From the NCBI RefSeq assembly GCF_035982055.1, contig NZ_CP108427.1, positions 4,092,001 through 4,156,000 on the forward strand: a stretch of 64,000 nucleotides of DNA, read 5' to 3'. The first letter of the stretch is position 1. Every line of letters starts with the position of its first letter. The notes below the pieces were generated by a model. That model saw only the letters and a list, made by a program, of their open reading frames with translations, did no database searches and had not been told where the DNA came from. Made by a program: the position numbers and the translations under genes. This DNA is from Streptomyces sp. NBC_01288 (lineage in GTDB: Bacteria > Actinomycetota > Actinomycetes > Streptomycetales > Streptomycetaceae). Below are positions 42,601 through 50,909 of this stretch, piece by piece.

Positions 42601-42748
42601 CGACCTCCGGCAACGGCACCTGGCGGACCAGGACTTCCTGCCCGCTGTAGGTGTCGAAGGCCCGGGTCTCGGTGAGTTCGTACTCGTCGGAGGGCGGCAG
42701 CGGCAGGCGGTAGCGGTCGGCGAGCACCCGACCCGCATAGTCGTCCAC
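39629..42748 (-). CDS. Transmembrane pseudokinase with a large low-complexity insertion, fifth of six
   Basis: 1039 residues. The N-lobe lacks a Gly loop and the VAVK lysine (VLVRQ). The catalytic loop reads HRN instead of HRD (residues 168-170). The DFG site reads TGL (187-189). About 395 residues of Gly/Pro/Ala-rich sequence (about 205-600) with tandem PHGADPSAYG-type repeats are inserted before the APE-like segment (RWAPEQAV). The C-lobe then resumes (ATDLWALGALLFRAVQG). One membrane helix near 805-826 and an outer domain like the other kinases (DPEGFRVAVAKGW) follow. GTG 42748 is fixed by GGGAGG. Catalysis looks impossible; a scaffold or allosteric role is inferred. Confidence 0.88.
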   Translation of the reverse strand: MDDYAGRVLADRYRLPLPPSDEYELTETRAFDTYSGQEVLVRQVPLPEVVEAEVLGEDGLPDGFTARDRGARRPAAARTATRRPSDPAVRRAVEAAQAAARIPDHPRLDQVFDVFAEGGSLWIVSELVSAQPLSALLVEKPLSPYRAAEVASDVLMALRVLHAHGWVHRNITARTVLVCDDGRVMLTGLAVGAAEEALCGYDPVPPQDGDEDGRGQQGQHGGGAAVPASLRAQAGGAVPRAGSTAPRGSVSPSGSTTPPGPRAPGGSTLPAVPGNSRGGGAIGFGGAGGGTATGATAAAVGPGAVDPEAARRAAIEARAAGGLPGVGAESGGASASSAALARREAEVGGDARAARAGAIAAYRAGARAAARVQETQQPALPGARPPAEGERGTAQANGSAQLPYSGGNGVEQHPPGTTPPGQIADPYGVRNTAWHGATPRPGTGGQAPAVQGDRPFPQQEGGGTGALSPGGTGTFPGANTPAPGGTPRPHGADPSAYGANTPAPGGAPRPHGADPSAYGADPSAYGGGARPYGPGTPAHGADPHGADPAAQSPDPSTYGALTPATGHPAPPSTGAPRLPGLDGPVPPGQAAVPGSGNSPRPPARWDELAAAGVPARRGPATALAAERARQVRMTVVGPVTERWAPEQAVPVHENWQLAAPIGPATDLWALGALLFRAVQGHAPYPEEATAELVQLVCAEPPAFAEECGPLRPVVESLLRQDPTERLDFEELRGWLRSLVRSAPEPEAGTYVVATPPTDPRRLPIVRRRGELVRRRRAGLPATSPHGRHKRAKEEVGGSPRRLGRTLLILIFLLLAGAVAYAMLFMPKSGENSGAGDGDRTGAAGEVSTAPSLSSAGAGSQPQPDQTSPSAHNSPSNSASSTETQTDPNVADGFVLRKDPEGFRVAVAKGWTRTPKNGSGQVVYSHGDFELIVVAGRDSATTDGSDPMVYQRDKEAELQPYRNSSWATATGLRTITVGGKTMAEGQFTWTDSQGGALFVRNMAFLINGRYHIVQVRGPEAQRDEVTRLYEQASSTYQYTG

Positions 42749-42912
42749 GTTGCCTCCCCCGGCCGCCCGGTTGGTCAATTCCGTTCGCCTTGCGCCCCGT
42801 TCCGCCTCAATACCTGGATGCGTACGGTCCGCAACCACTCACGATACGTGCCGGAGGCAACCCACAAAGAGGGGTTGACGGATCTGGCGCGCCAAACCCG
42901 GACCCACCCGCC

Positions 42913-45459
42913 TCACGACTTCGGTTCGAACGTCTTCGTCAGGGTCGTCCAGGTGTCCTTGCGGAGCTCGCTGCCCCAATTGGCGTCTTTCGCGGTGTAC
43001 ATGAGGGCATATCCGAGATGACTGTTGACGACGAACCCGCGGTCGATGGTGCGGTACTTCGTCCCGCCGTCCTCATAGGTGAACTCCCAGTCGGCCGTGT
43101 TCCAGCCCCGGTAGTCCACCTTCTCTATTCGGATCCGGTGGTACCCGGAGCGCGTCATGTACTGCTCCTGGTTCTTCCAGTCCGCCACCGCGTCGCCCTT
43201 CGGCGTACTGGTCCAGGCGATCAGCAGCTTCTGCCCATCGGGCCCGGTCAGCCGGACCCCGGCCGAGTCGGTCGACTGGTACGACCACCCGGCGGGCAGG
43301 CCTATCGAGAAGCCCTGGCTCCCCTTGTACGTCTTCACGACCGCGGCGCCGCCCGAGGAACCGTCCGTCTCGTCACCGCTCCCGCCGGACGCGTTCGTAC
43401 CCGAACCCGCCGTGCTCCCCGAGGCCGTTGCCGTCGCCTTGGAGTCGCTCTTCGAACCGCCCGTGCTCCCGGTGTCGCCGCTGTCCTTCTTGGTGTCGGT
43501 GCTCGCACTCGCGCTCGCGCTGACACTGCTGTCCGCCTTGGCGCCGCCGGTGTGCTTCGACCCCTTGGAGTCGTCGTCATCGCCACCGAGCGTGAGCGCC
43601 AGCACGACACTGATCACCGCGAGCGCGATGACGACCGCGATGATCACCAGCGTCCGCTTCGGCACCACGTCGGTGATCGGCGCCCTCGGCACCGGCCGCG
43701 GCGGCAGATCCGGCGGCGTCATCACGGGCCACCCGGAACTCCGCCCACCCGAACCCGAGGTGGCCGACCGAGTACTCGACTCGTGCGTCGCGCCCCCCAG
43801 GTCCCGGGTACCGGAGTCCCCCAGTCCCGTCTCCCGCAGCCCGGACGCCTGCACACCCGGATCACGCGTACCGGGGTCACGGGTACCCGCCGAGTCACGT
43901 GCACCCGCCGAGTCACGCGTCCCCGAGTCCGCCGCACCGGCCTGCGCCGCCGAGCCGGCCGCAGCACCGGAACCGGCCGCACTCCCGGAACCAGCCGAAG
44001 CGCCGGCACCCGACGCAGTTCCCGCACCGGCCGACGTCCCGGAACGGGTCGCCGGACCAGAAGCACCCGCCGACCGAGCCGAAGGCACCCCGGGCGTCCG
44101 AGGCCCGTCGACAACAGGCTTCGAACTCCCGCCGGCAGCACCGCTCTTCACTCCACCAGGGCCGGCGGTCCCGGCAGCACCGGAGCCACTCCTGCCCGAA
44201 GTACCGGCAACACCGGCCGAACCAGCCCCGGCGGCAGCCGCACCAGCTCCAACACCCGCGCCCGAGCCACCCGGCTTACCGGCAACGGGAGTTGAAGCCC
44301 CACCGGAACCCGACCCGGCACCCGGACCCGTAGCAGAACCCGCAGCCGCACCAGAACTCGTAGCCGAACCCGCAGCCGCCGAAGACGCGGCAGCCCCGGC
44401 CCCCGCCGAACCCCCCGCCGCCTTCCGCATGGACCGCAGCGCCCCACGCAACCGCTCGGCCCCCGCCGAAGGACCCGAACTCCCGCTCCCGCCACCGCTC
44501 TTCTTGGCGCCGGTCTTCCTGCCACCGGACTCCGCGGGCCCCGGCTGCGCCGGCAACGGCACCACCCTCGTCGCGTCCGCCGCCGGCTCCGGCTCAGCCT
44601 TCGGCTCGGGCGCGTGGATCACCGCGTTGAGCATCGCCCGGGCACCCGCGTCGTCGAGACGCTGGGCCGGGTCCTTGTTCAGCAGGCCGTAGATGACGTC
44701 CTTCAACGGCCCGGCGTTCTTCGGCTCCTCCAACGGCTCCGTCATCACCGCGGTGAGCGTGGCGATCGCGGAACCCTTGTCGTACGGCGGTGCGCCCTCG
44801 ACCGCCGCATACAACAACCCGCCGAGCGACCACAGGTCGGCCGCCGGACCGGGCTTGTGCCCGCGGGCCCGCTCCGGAGAGATGTAGGAGGGCGCGCCGA
44901 CGAGCATGCCGGTGGAGGTGATCGACGGGTCGCCCTCGACCTGCGCGATACCGAAGTCGGTGAGCACGACCCGGCCGTCCTCGGCGATCAGCACGTTCGA
45001 CGGCTTCACGTCGCGGTGCAGGATGCCCTCGCGGTGCGCGGACCGCAGGACGTCGAGTATCGCGAGCCCGACCTCCGCGGCGCGCCGCGGCTCCAGCAGG
45101 CCGTCCTCCCGGATGGCCTCGGCGAGCGACTTGCCCTCGACCAACTCCATGACGATCCACGGCCGGTCGTCCTCGTCGACGACGTCGTAGACCGTCACCG
45201 CGCTGGTGTTGCGGATCCGCGCGATGGCCTTGGCCTCGCGCAACGTCCGCGTGATCAGCCGGCGTTTCTCGTCCTCGTCGATGCTGGTCGGGAACCGCAG
45301 CTCCTTGACGGCGACCGTCCGGCCCAGGGTCTCGTCCTCGGCACGCCACACCGTGCCCATGCCTCCGCGGCCGAGCACTGCTCCCAACCGGTACCGCCCG
45401 GCGAGGAGACGTTCGCTCTTGTCCTGACGGGATGTCCCCGCCCGCTCCGCCTCCGACAT
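42913..45459 (-). CDS. Membrane serine/threonine protein kinase with long low-complexity linker, sixth of six
   Basis: 848 residues. The kinase core is intact: LGRGGMGTVW, VAVKE, HRDVKPSNV, DFGIA. A roughly 290-residue Gly/Ser/Ala linker (about 310-600) with short TRDPG/ARDSAG repeats precedes a membrane helix (about 601-625). A 145-residue outer domain with SQGFSIGLPAGW and NTADWEFTYEDGG follows. ATG 45459 is preferred over 45471 and 45522 because GAGGGGA lies four bases upstream. It is the 5'-most gene of the five-kinase run ending at 34371. Confidence 0.9.
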   Translation of the reverse strand: MSEAERAGTSRQDKSERLLAGRYRLGAVLGRGGMGTVWRAEDETLGRTVAVKELRFPTSIDEDEKRRLITRTLREAKAIARIRNTSAVTVYDVVDEDDRPWIVMELVEGKSLAEAIREDGLLEPRRAAEVGLAILDVLRSAHREGILHRDVKPSNVLIAEDGRVVLTDFGIAQVEGDPSITSTGMLVGAPSYISPERARGHKPGPAADLWSLGGLLYAAVEGAPPYDKGSAIATLTAVMTEPLEEPKNAGPLKDVIYGLLNKDPAQRLDDAGARAMLNAVIHAPEPKAEPEPAADATRVVPLPAQPGPAESGGRKTGAKKSGGGSGSSGPSAGAERLRGALRSMRKAAGGSAGAGAAASSAAAGSATSSGAAAGSATGPGAGSGSGGASTPVAGKPGGSGAGVGAGAAAAGAGSAGVAGTSGRSGSGAAGTAGPGGVKSGAAGGSSKPVVDGPRTPGVPSARSAGASGPATRSGTSAGAGTASGAGASAGSGSAAGSGAAAGSAAQAGAADSGTRDSAGARDSAGTRDPGTRDPGVQASGLRETGLGDSGTRDLGGATHESSTRSATSGSGGRSSGWPVMTPPDLPPRPVPRAPITDVVPKRTLVIIAVVIALAVISVVLALTLGGDDDDSKGSKHTGGAKADSSVSASASASTDTKKDSGDTGSTGGSKSDSKATATASGSTAGSGTNASGGSGDETDGSSGGAAVVKTYKGSQGFSIGLPAGWSYQSTDSAGVRLTGPDGQKLLIAWTSTPKGDAVADWKNQEQYMTRSGYHRIRIEKVDYRGWNTADWEFTYEDGGTKYRTIDRGFVVNSHLGYALMYTAKDANWGSELRKDTWTTLTKTFEPKS

Positions 45460-45629
45460 GCGTCCCCTCATGCAACCCGCCCTGACAGAGCCTCCATTGT
45501 CCCCCACCGAACAAGTGCCCAACGCCCAGGGGGCCCCTCCCCGCGCACCGACGGCGCATCCGGTCCCCTATCCGCCGCAGGTCACACAGCCAAGCCGGGC
45601 AGGATGACCGGTGAGAACGGAGGACCACG

Positions 45630-46736
45630 ATGCCCACTCCTCGGACACTCCTCGCCCTTCCGGTGTCCCTGGCTCTCCTCTGTCTGTCCGCGGCCGCCTC
45701 CCAGGCCCACTCGGCACCGGACACGAACGCCCTGGTCAGACTGCTGGTCATCCGGGGCAGAGCCCCCGCCGCGGCGCTACTGGCCCACGACAGCACGGGC
45801 GTTGGCATCGCCCCGGCCGGGACGGACCACGCGCGGGCCGAGTCGGACTACGCACTCGGCACGACGGAGTACACACAGGCGGGAAAAGGCATCAGCCGTG
45901 CCGACCACTTCCGCGCCGGCAGCATCACGAAGACCTTCATCGCGACCGTGATCCTCCAACTGGCGGCCGAACACCGGTTGTCCCTGTCCGACACGGTGGA
46001 GCGACACCTGCCCGGTCTGGTACACGGAGCGGGCAACGACGGGCGCGCGCTGACCCTCCGTTCCCTGCTCACCCACACCAGCGGTCTGTACGACTTCACC
46101 GCGGTCACCGGGGGCACGGTCCCCGTCTCCCCAACTCAGGCCGTCCGTATGGCAGTCACCCACCCACCGGCCGATCGCGGCCGCTTCTCCTACTCGAACA
46201 CCAACTACGTGCTGCTCGGCCTGGTGATCGAGAAGGTCACCGGCAACTCGTACGCCACCGAGGCCGAGCGCCGCATCATCGCTCCGCTGCGTCTGACGGG
46301 CACCTCCTTCCCGGGCTCCCGCACCACTCTTCCCTCGCCGCACGGCCGCGCCTACGCGACCGACGGCTCCGACGTCACCGATCTCGACCCGCGGGTGGCC
46401 GGGGCCGCGGGCGAGCTGGTGACCACGCTCACCGACCTGGACCGCTTCTACTCGGCCCTGCTCGGCGGCGAACTCCTGCCCCCGCGTTGGCTGCGCGAGA
46501 TGCTCGACACCCGTACCGCACGCGGCTCGTACGGCATGGGTCTGTTTCCGGTGAAGCTCCCGTGCGGCACCACGGTGTGGGGGCACAACGGCCGGATCTC
46601 CGGCAGCTACGTGCGCACCGCAGCCACCGTCGACGGCCGTCATGTCCTCACCTTCCGGGTGAACACGAGCGAGATGGCCGACCCCGGTCTCGAACCGGCC
46701 CTGCTCGCCGCCGAGTTCTGCCCCCGCACCTCGTAG
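45630..46736 (+). CDS. Secreted serine hydrolase (beta-lactamase/DD-carboxypeptidase class C type)
   Basis: 368 residues with a signal peptide (MPTPRTLLALPVSLALLCLS). Penicillin-recognising motifs are intact: SxxK in AGSITKTF (near residue 95), YxN in YSNTNY and the KTG-equivalent in GHNGRISG. It should act on D-Ala-D-Ala peptides or as an esterase. GGAGG six bases before the ATG supports the start. It is divergent from the kinase array and convergent with glpD. Confidence 0.88.
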   Translation: MPTPRTLLALPVSLALLCLSAAASQAHSAPDTNALVRLLVIRGRAPAAALLAHDSTGVGIAPAGTDHARAESDYALGTTEYTQAGKGISRADHFRAGSITKTFIATVILQLAAEHRLSLSDTVERHLPGLVHGAGNDGRALTLRSLLTHTSGLYDFTAVTGGTVPVSPTQAVRMAVTHPPADRGRFSYSNTNYVLLGLVIEKVTGNSYATEAERRIIAPLRLTGTSFPGSRTTLPSPHGRAYATDGSDVTDLDPRVAGAAGELVTTLTDLDRFYSALLGGELLPPRWLREMLDTRTARGSYGMGLFPVKLPCGTTVWGHNGRISGSYVRTAATVDGRHVLTFRVNTSEMADPGLEPALLAAEFCPRTS

Positions 46737-46809
46737 AACGGCCGGGCTCCGGACAAAGATCCCGGTTCACGACACTCGTTCGAGTGAAGCGGGCCGATCC
46801 GCGACCCGG

Positions 46810-48516
46810 CTACAGCGGCGCGATGTCTGGCGCCCCCAACCTCGCCGCGTCCGCCGTCAGGTCGTCGGGCTGGCGTTGCGACTCCCGCTCGGCCTCCACC
46901 CGCTTCTCGTAGTGCTCGACCTCGCGCTCGATCTGGTCCTTGTCCCAGCCGAGCACCGGTGCCATCAGCTCGGCCGCCTCACGGGCGCTGCGCGTGCCCC
47001 GGTCGAAGGTCTCGATCGAGATGCGGGTGCGGCGGGTGAGGACGTCGTCCAGGTGCCGTGCGCCCTCGTGCGAGGCGGCGTAGACGACCTCGGCGCGCAG
47101 ATAGTCGTCGGCGAACTGGAGGGGTTCGCCGAGCGCGGGGTCCTTGGCGATGAGGTCGAGGACCTCCTCCGCCATCGACCCGAAACGGTTCAGCAGGTGC
47201 TCCACCCGCACCACATGGATGCCGGTCTTCGAGGCGATCCGTGCCCGCGCGTTCCACAGCGCCCGGTACCCCTCAGCGCCGAGCAGCGGCACGTCCTCGG
47301 TGACGCACTCGGCGACCCGCATGTCGAGCCCGTGCACCGCCTCGTCCACGGCGTCCTTGGCCATCACCCGGTACGTCGTGTACTTGCCGCCCGCCACGAC
47401 GACGAGCCCCGGCACCGGATGCGCGACGGTGTGCTCGCGCGACAGCTTGCTGGTGGCGTCCGACTCACCGGCCAGCAGCGGGCGCAGCCCCGCGTACACA
47501 CCCTGGACGTCGTCTCTGGTCAGCGGCACCGCGAGCACCGAGTTCACGTGCTCCAGCAGGTAGTCGATGTCGGCGCTGGACGCGGCCGGGTGGGCCTTGT
47601 CGAGGTCCCAGTCGGTGTCGGTGGTGCCGACGATCCAGTGCCGGCCCCAGGGGATGACGAACAGCACGGACTTCTCGGTGCGCAGGATCAGCCCGCTGGT
47701 GGAGTTGATGCGGTCCTTGGGGACGACCAGGTGGATGCCCTTGGAGGCCCTGACGTGGAACTGGCCGCGCTCGCCGACCATCGCCTGGGTGTCGTCGGTC
47801 CACACGCCCGTGGCGTTCACGATCTGCTTGGCGCGGATCTCGTACTCGCCGCCCGCCTCGACGTCCTGCACCCGGGCGCCGACCACGCGCTCGCCCTCGC
47901 GCAGGAAACCGGTCACCCGCGCGCGGTTGGCGACTTTCGCGCCGTAGGAGGAAGCCGTGCGCACCAGGGTGGCCACATAGCGGGCGTCGTCCATCTGCGC
48001 GTCGTAGTACTGAAGGGCGCCGACCAGCGCGTCCTTCTTCAACGCGGGCGCCACGCGCAGGGCGTGACGGCGGCTCAGGTGACGGTGGGTGGGCAGACCC
48101 CGCCCATGCGCGCGGGCCATGGACATCGCGTCGTAGAGCGCGACGCCCGAGCCGGCGTAGAGACGCTCCCAGCCCTTGTGCTGGAGCGGGTACAGGAACG
48201 GCACCGGCTTCACCAGGTGCGGGGCGAGGCGCTCCAGGAGCAGTCCGCGTTCCTTGAGGGCCTCGCGGACGAGGGCGAAGTCGAGCATCTCCAGATAGCG
48301 CAGACCTCCGTGGATGAGCTTGCTCGACCTGCTCGATGTGCCGGACGCCCAGTCGCGCGCCTCGACCAGTCCCGTGGACAGGCCGCGTGTCACGGCGTCC
48401 AGGGCGGTGCCCGCGCCGACCACGCCCGCGCCCACCACGAGCACATCCAGTTCGCGCTCGGCCATTCCCGCCAGTGCCTCGGCTCGCTGCGCCGGACCCA
48501 GTGTCGCTGTCCTCAC
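46810..48516 (-). CDS. glpD: Glycerol-3-phosphate dehydrogenase (FAD-dependent, GlpD)
   Basis: 568 residues. The FAD motif VVGAGVVGAGTALDA lies at about 27-41, the GlpD signature SRSSKLIHGGLRYLE at about 62-76, and a C-terminal helical domain follows. It oxidises glycerol-3-phosphate to dihydroxyacetone phosphate and passes electrons to quinone at the membrane. GGGAGG five to six bases before the GTG supports the start. No glpK or glpF is adjacent. Confidence 0.93.
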   Translation of the reverse strand: MRTATLGPAQRAEALAGMAERELDVLVVGAGVVGAGTALDAVTRGLSTGLVEARDWASGTSSRSSKLIHGGLRYLEMLDFALVREALKERGLLLERLAPHLVKPVPFLYPLQHKGWERLYAGSGVALYDAMSMARAHGRGLPTHRHLSRRHALRVAPALKKDALVGALQYYDAQMDDARYVATLVRTASSYGAKVANRARVTGFLREGERVVGARVQDVEAGGEYEIRAKQIVNATGVWTDDTQAMVGERGQFHVRASKGIHLVVPKDRINSTSGLILRTEKSVLFVIPWGRHWIVGTTDTDWDLDKAHPAASSADIDYLLEHVNSVLAVPLTRDDVQGVYAGLRPLLAGESDATSKLSREHTVAHPVPGLVVVAGGKYTTYRVMAKDAVDEAVHGLDMRVAECVTEDVPLLGAEGYRALWNARARIASKTGIHVVRVEHLLNRFGSMAEEVLDLIAKDPALGEPLQFADDYLRAEVVYAASHEGARHLDDVLTRRTRISIETFDRGTRSAREAAELMAPVLGWDKDQIEREVEHYEKRVEAERESQRQPDDLTADAARLGAPDIAPL

Positions 48517-48822
48517 CGCTGCCTCCCGCTATCGGTAGCGCCGGCCGCACCCGTTCGGCGAAGCCCGGTTCGTATCCCTCCTGCCCAAATTCTGACCGGG
48601 TTGCCCGACTTCAGCCACCACTCGCCCCCAGCCTGTGGACAACAATCACAGGACTGCCGAAAAACACAGCCGTCCAATCCCGCATAACGGTCATATTTAC
48701 TCCTAGTCTGACATTGCGCTCGCTCGTTCTGTCCACAGGGCTTGCGCACCTGTCCCACTTCGGTTATCTGTCCCGCTTCGGTATCTGTCCCACTTCGGTT
48801 ATTGGGAAGGACGGCCCACGCC
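48517..48822. other. Intergenic region between glpD and the UDP-sugar dehydrogenase homologue
   Basis: 306 bases between divergent genes. It holds two DnaA-box-like nonamers: TGTGGACAA at 48634-48642 (reverse of TTGTCCACA) and CTGTCCACA at 48729-48737. Three 17-18-base direct repeats follow. No promoter pair is convincing. Confidence 0.45.
48750..48802 (+). repeat. Three direct repeats immediately upstream of the dehydrogenase homologue
   Basis: CTGTCCCACTTCGGTTAT at 48750-48767 and 48785-48802, with CTGTCCCGCTTCGGTAT at 48768-48784, are perfectly tandem. They end 20 bases before the ATG at 48823, so they lie in the leader or promoter. Confidence 0.8.
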
Positions 48823-50031
48823 ATGCCCGCAGATCTCGCCGTCATCGGACTCGGTCCTCTCGGCCTGCCCCTGGCCCAGGCCGCTGTCGCCGCCGGAATC
48901 GCCACGGCCGGCTTCAAGACCGGCCCCGAGGTCGGTTCCCTCAGCCCCGCCGAACTGCGCCGGATGCTCTCGGGGGGCTTCCGGCCGGCCACCGACCCCG
49001 CCGAGCTCGGCCGCGTACGCACCGCCGTGATCTGCGCGCCGACTCCCCCGGACGCGGACGGCAACCTCGACCTCAGCCAGGTGGAGACGGCCGCCCGCGC
49101 CCTCGCCGCGCACCTGCGGCCGCACACCACGGTGATCCTGGAGTCGTCGGTGCACCCCGGCACCACCGAGAACTTCCTCCGCCCCCTCCTCGAAGAGGGA
49201 TCGGGCCTCCGCGCGGGCCGCGACTTCCACCTCGCCTACTCCCCCAGCCGCGTCGACCCCGGCAACCGCGACTTCACCCCGGCCAACACCCCCAAGGTGA
49301 TCGGCGGCCTCACCCCGGCCTGCACCGAGTCGGCCGCCGCCTTCTACGGTCGCCTCACCGACAAGGTGGTACGCGCGCGTGGCCTGCGCGAAGCGGAGAC
49401 CGTGCAGCTACTGGAGACCAATTTCCGGCACGTCAACATCGCCCTCGTCAACGAAATGGCCGTCCTGTGCCACGACTTGGGCGTCGACCTCTGGGACGTC
49501 ATCCGCTGCGCGGAGACCAAGCCGTTCGGCTACCAGGCCTTCCGCCCCGGCCCCGGCGTCGGCGGCCACGCCGTCCCCCAGGACCTCACCGGCCACGGCC
49601 CCCGCCCCCTGCGCATGGTCGAACTCGCCCAGCAGGTCAACAACCAGATGCCCCGCTACGTCATCCAGCGCGCCGCCACGCTCCTCAACGAGCACGGCAA
49701 GTCCGCGCGCGGGGCCCGCGTCCTGCTGCTCGGCGTCACCTACAAGGCCGACCTCGCCGACCAACAGGGCACCCCCGCCCAGGAGATCGCGATCCGCCTG
49801 ATGGAACTCGGCGCCTCCGTCAGCTACCACGACCCCCACATCCCGTCCTGGAGCGTCCTGGACCGCCCGGTCCCCCGCGCGGACTCCCTCTACGAGGCGG
49901 CGGCCGACGCCGACCTGACGATCCTGCTCCAGCAGCACCGGACGTACGACCTCCAAGGCCTGTCGGTGAAGGCGCAGTTGCTGCTGGACACGCGCGGGGC
50001 CACACCGACGGGCGCGGCACACCGGCTCTGA
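48823..50031 (+). CDS. UDP-sugar dehydrogenase homologue without the catalytic cysteine
   Basis: 402 residues with the three-domain layout of UDP-glucose/UDP-ManNAc dehydrogenases: Rossmann motif IGLGPLGLPLA, a central domain (LLETNFRHVNIALVNEMA) and a C-terminal domain (LLLGVTYKADLADQQGTP). The active-site loop, normally GVGGHCxPxDP, reads GVGGHAVPQDL, with Ala at about residue 250. The central-helix position normally occupied by Lys is Gln at about 195. The NAD acidic position after GF reads KTG instead of D. It probably cannot carry out the usual two-step oxidation. No glycan genes surround it. Confidence 0.8.
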   Translation: MPADLAVIGLGPLGLPLAQAAVAAGIATAGFKTGPEVGSLSPAELRRMLSGGFRPATDPAELGRVRTAVICAPTPPDADGNLDLSQVETAARALAAHLRPHTTVILESSVHPGTTENFLRPLLEEGSGLRAGRDFHLAYSPSRVDPGNRDFTPANTPKVIGGLTPACTESAAAFYGRLTDKVVRARGLREAETVQLLETNFRHVNIALVNEMAVLCHDLGVDLWDVIRCAETKPFGYQAFRPGPGVGGHAVPQDLTGHGPRPLRMVELAQQVNNQMPRYVIQRAATLLNEHGKSARGARVLLLGVTYKADLADQQGTPAQEIAIRLMELGASVSYHDPHIPSWSVLDRPVPRADSLYEAAADADLTILLQQHRTYDLQGLSVKAQLLLDTRGATPTGAAHRL

Positions 50032-50167
50032 GCACGAAAACGACTGGTCACAGGGTCACGTCGACCTGCTAATCTCCCCACACCCGTCGCACAGTTGTCG
50101 CATATCCGCGTGCAGGCGACTCCGCTTCACCTTTCCTGTCTTCACATCCCGTGGGGGGATTTCTGTC

Positions 50168-50722
50168 ATGAGCCAGTCAGCCACGCCTCCGCAGCCACAG
50201 CCCGAGGCCCAGCCGCAGGCGCCCGCGCAGCCGCAGCCGGTCGACGGCAACCCGTACGCCCAGCAGCCCGGCGCCGTACCGCCGGCGCCCCCGGCCCCGT
50301 ACGCCACGCCCGCGCCCCAACGGAACACCATGGTGCTCGGCCTGCTGACCGCCGTCGCCGCGGCCCTGGTCGCCGCCGGCATCTACGGCGTCGTCATCGG
50401 CACCACCAAGCACGAGATCGGCTGGGCGGCGGTCGGCGTCGGCTTCGTGATCGGCCTGGCTGCGGGCAAGCTCGGCGGGCGCAACCCCGTCCTTCCCGTG
50501 TTCAGCGCGGTCCTGGCCCTGGGCGCGGTCTATCTCGGCCAGCTGATCGGCGAAGCGATGATCGGCGCGGACGAACTCGGCGTGAACTTCAGCAAGGTGT
50601 TCTTCGACCACTTCGACGTGGTCCAGGACGCCTGGAAGGCCGACGCCGACCCGCTCACCTTCGTCTTCTTCGCCATCGCCGCGTTCGCCGCGTTCTCGGG
50701 CGCCAAGAAGGCGGCGCTCTGA
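50168..50722 (+). CDS. Small membrane protein with a Pro/Gln-rich N-terminus
   Basis: 184 residues. The first 50 are Pro/Gln/Ala-rich (PPQPQPEAQPQAPAQPQP). Three hydrophobic helices follow (LLTAVAAALVAAGIYGVVIG, IGLAAGKLGG onward, LGAVYLGQLIG), then a short loop and a C-terminal helix. The function is unknown. GGGGGA eight bases before the ATG supports the start. Confidence 0.7.
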   Translation: MSQSATPPQPQPEAQPQAPAQPQPVDGNPYAQQPGAVPPAPPAPYATPAPQRNTMVLGLLTAVAAALVAAGIYGVVIGTTKHEIGWAAVGVGFVIGLAAGKLGGRNPVLPVFSAVLALGAVYLGQLIGEAMIGADELGVNFSKVFFDHFDVVQDAWKADADPLTFVFFAIAAFAAFSGAKKAAL

Positions 50723-50820
50723 CCCCGGCGCGCGGGGTGTGCAGGGGGGCGCTTGGGGCGGGGTGTGCGTCGGGGGCTGGTGGCGTGCGGCGCGCGCCGC
50801 CGGTACCGTGAGAAACAGGT

Positions 50821-50854
50821 GGAGCCCACCGCAGTAGGCCCTGCGGTGAGCTCC
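50821..50854 (-). terminator. Hairpin at the 3' end of the structured minus-strand unit
   Basis: The arms at 50821-50834 and 50841-50854 form a 14-bp stem with one mismatch and a six-base loop. On the minus strand the sequence continues ACCTGTTTCTC, a weak U-run. Confidence 0.5.
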
Positions 50855-50856
50855 TG

Positions 50857-50909
50857 AAAAGTGAACGGAGTGTCCACCCCTAGTTCATATAGGGGTGGCC
50901 GCTCACTTT
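50857..50909 (-). other. Nested hairpin overlapping the end of the short ORF
   Basis: An inner perfect 9-bp stem (CCACCCCTA 50874-50882 with TAGGGGTGG 50890-50898) is enclosed by an outer stem (AAAGTGA 50858-50864 with TCACTTT 50903-50909). The stop codon of the 32-codon ORF lies in the outer stem. Confidence 0.55.

Noticed and set aside
39572..43021. Plus-strand open frame opposite the pseudokinase
   Set aside because: It is a shadow of the low-complexity minus-strand gene, with no ribosome binding site or family resemblance.
28668..45459. Possible biosynthetic gene cluster around the kinases
   Set aside because: No synthase, tailoring enzyme set or resistance gene is present; the genes are signalling and surface functions.
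50741..50790. G-rich GGGGTGTGC repeats after the small membrane-protein gene
   Set aside because: Only two loose copies in a G-rich stretch; no symmetry or conserved spacing.
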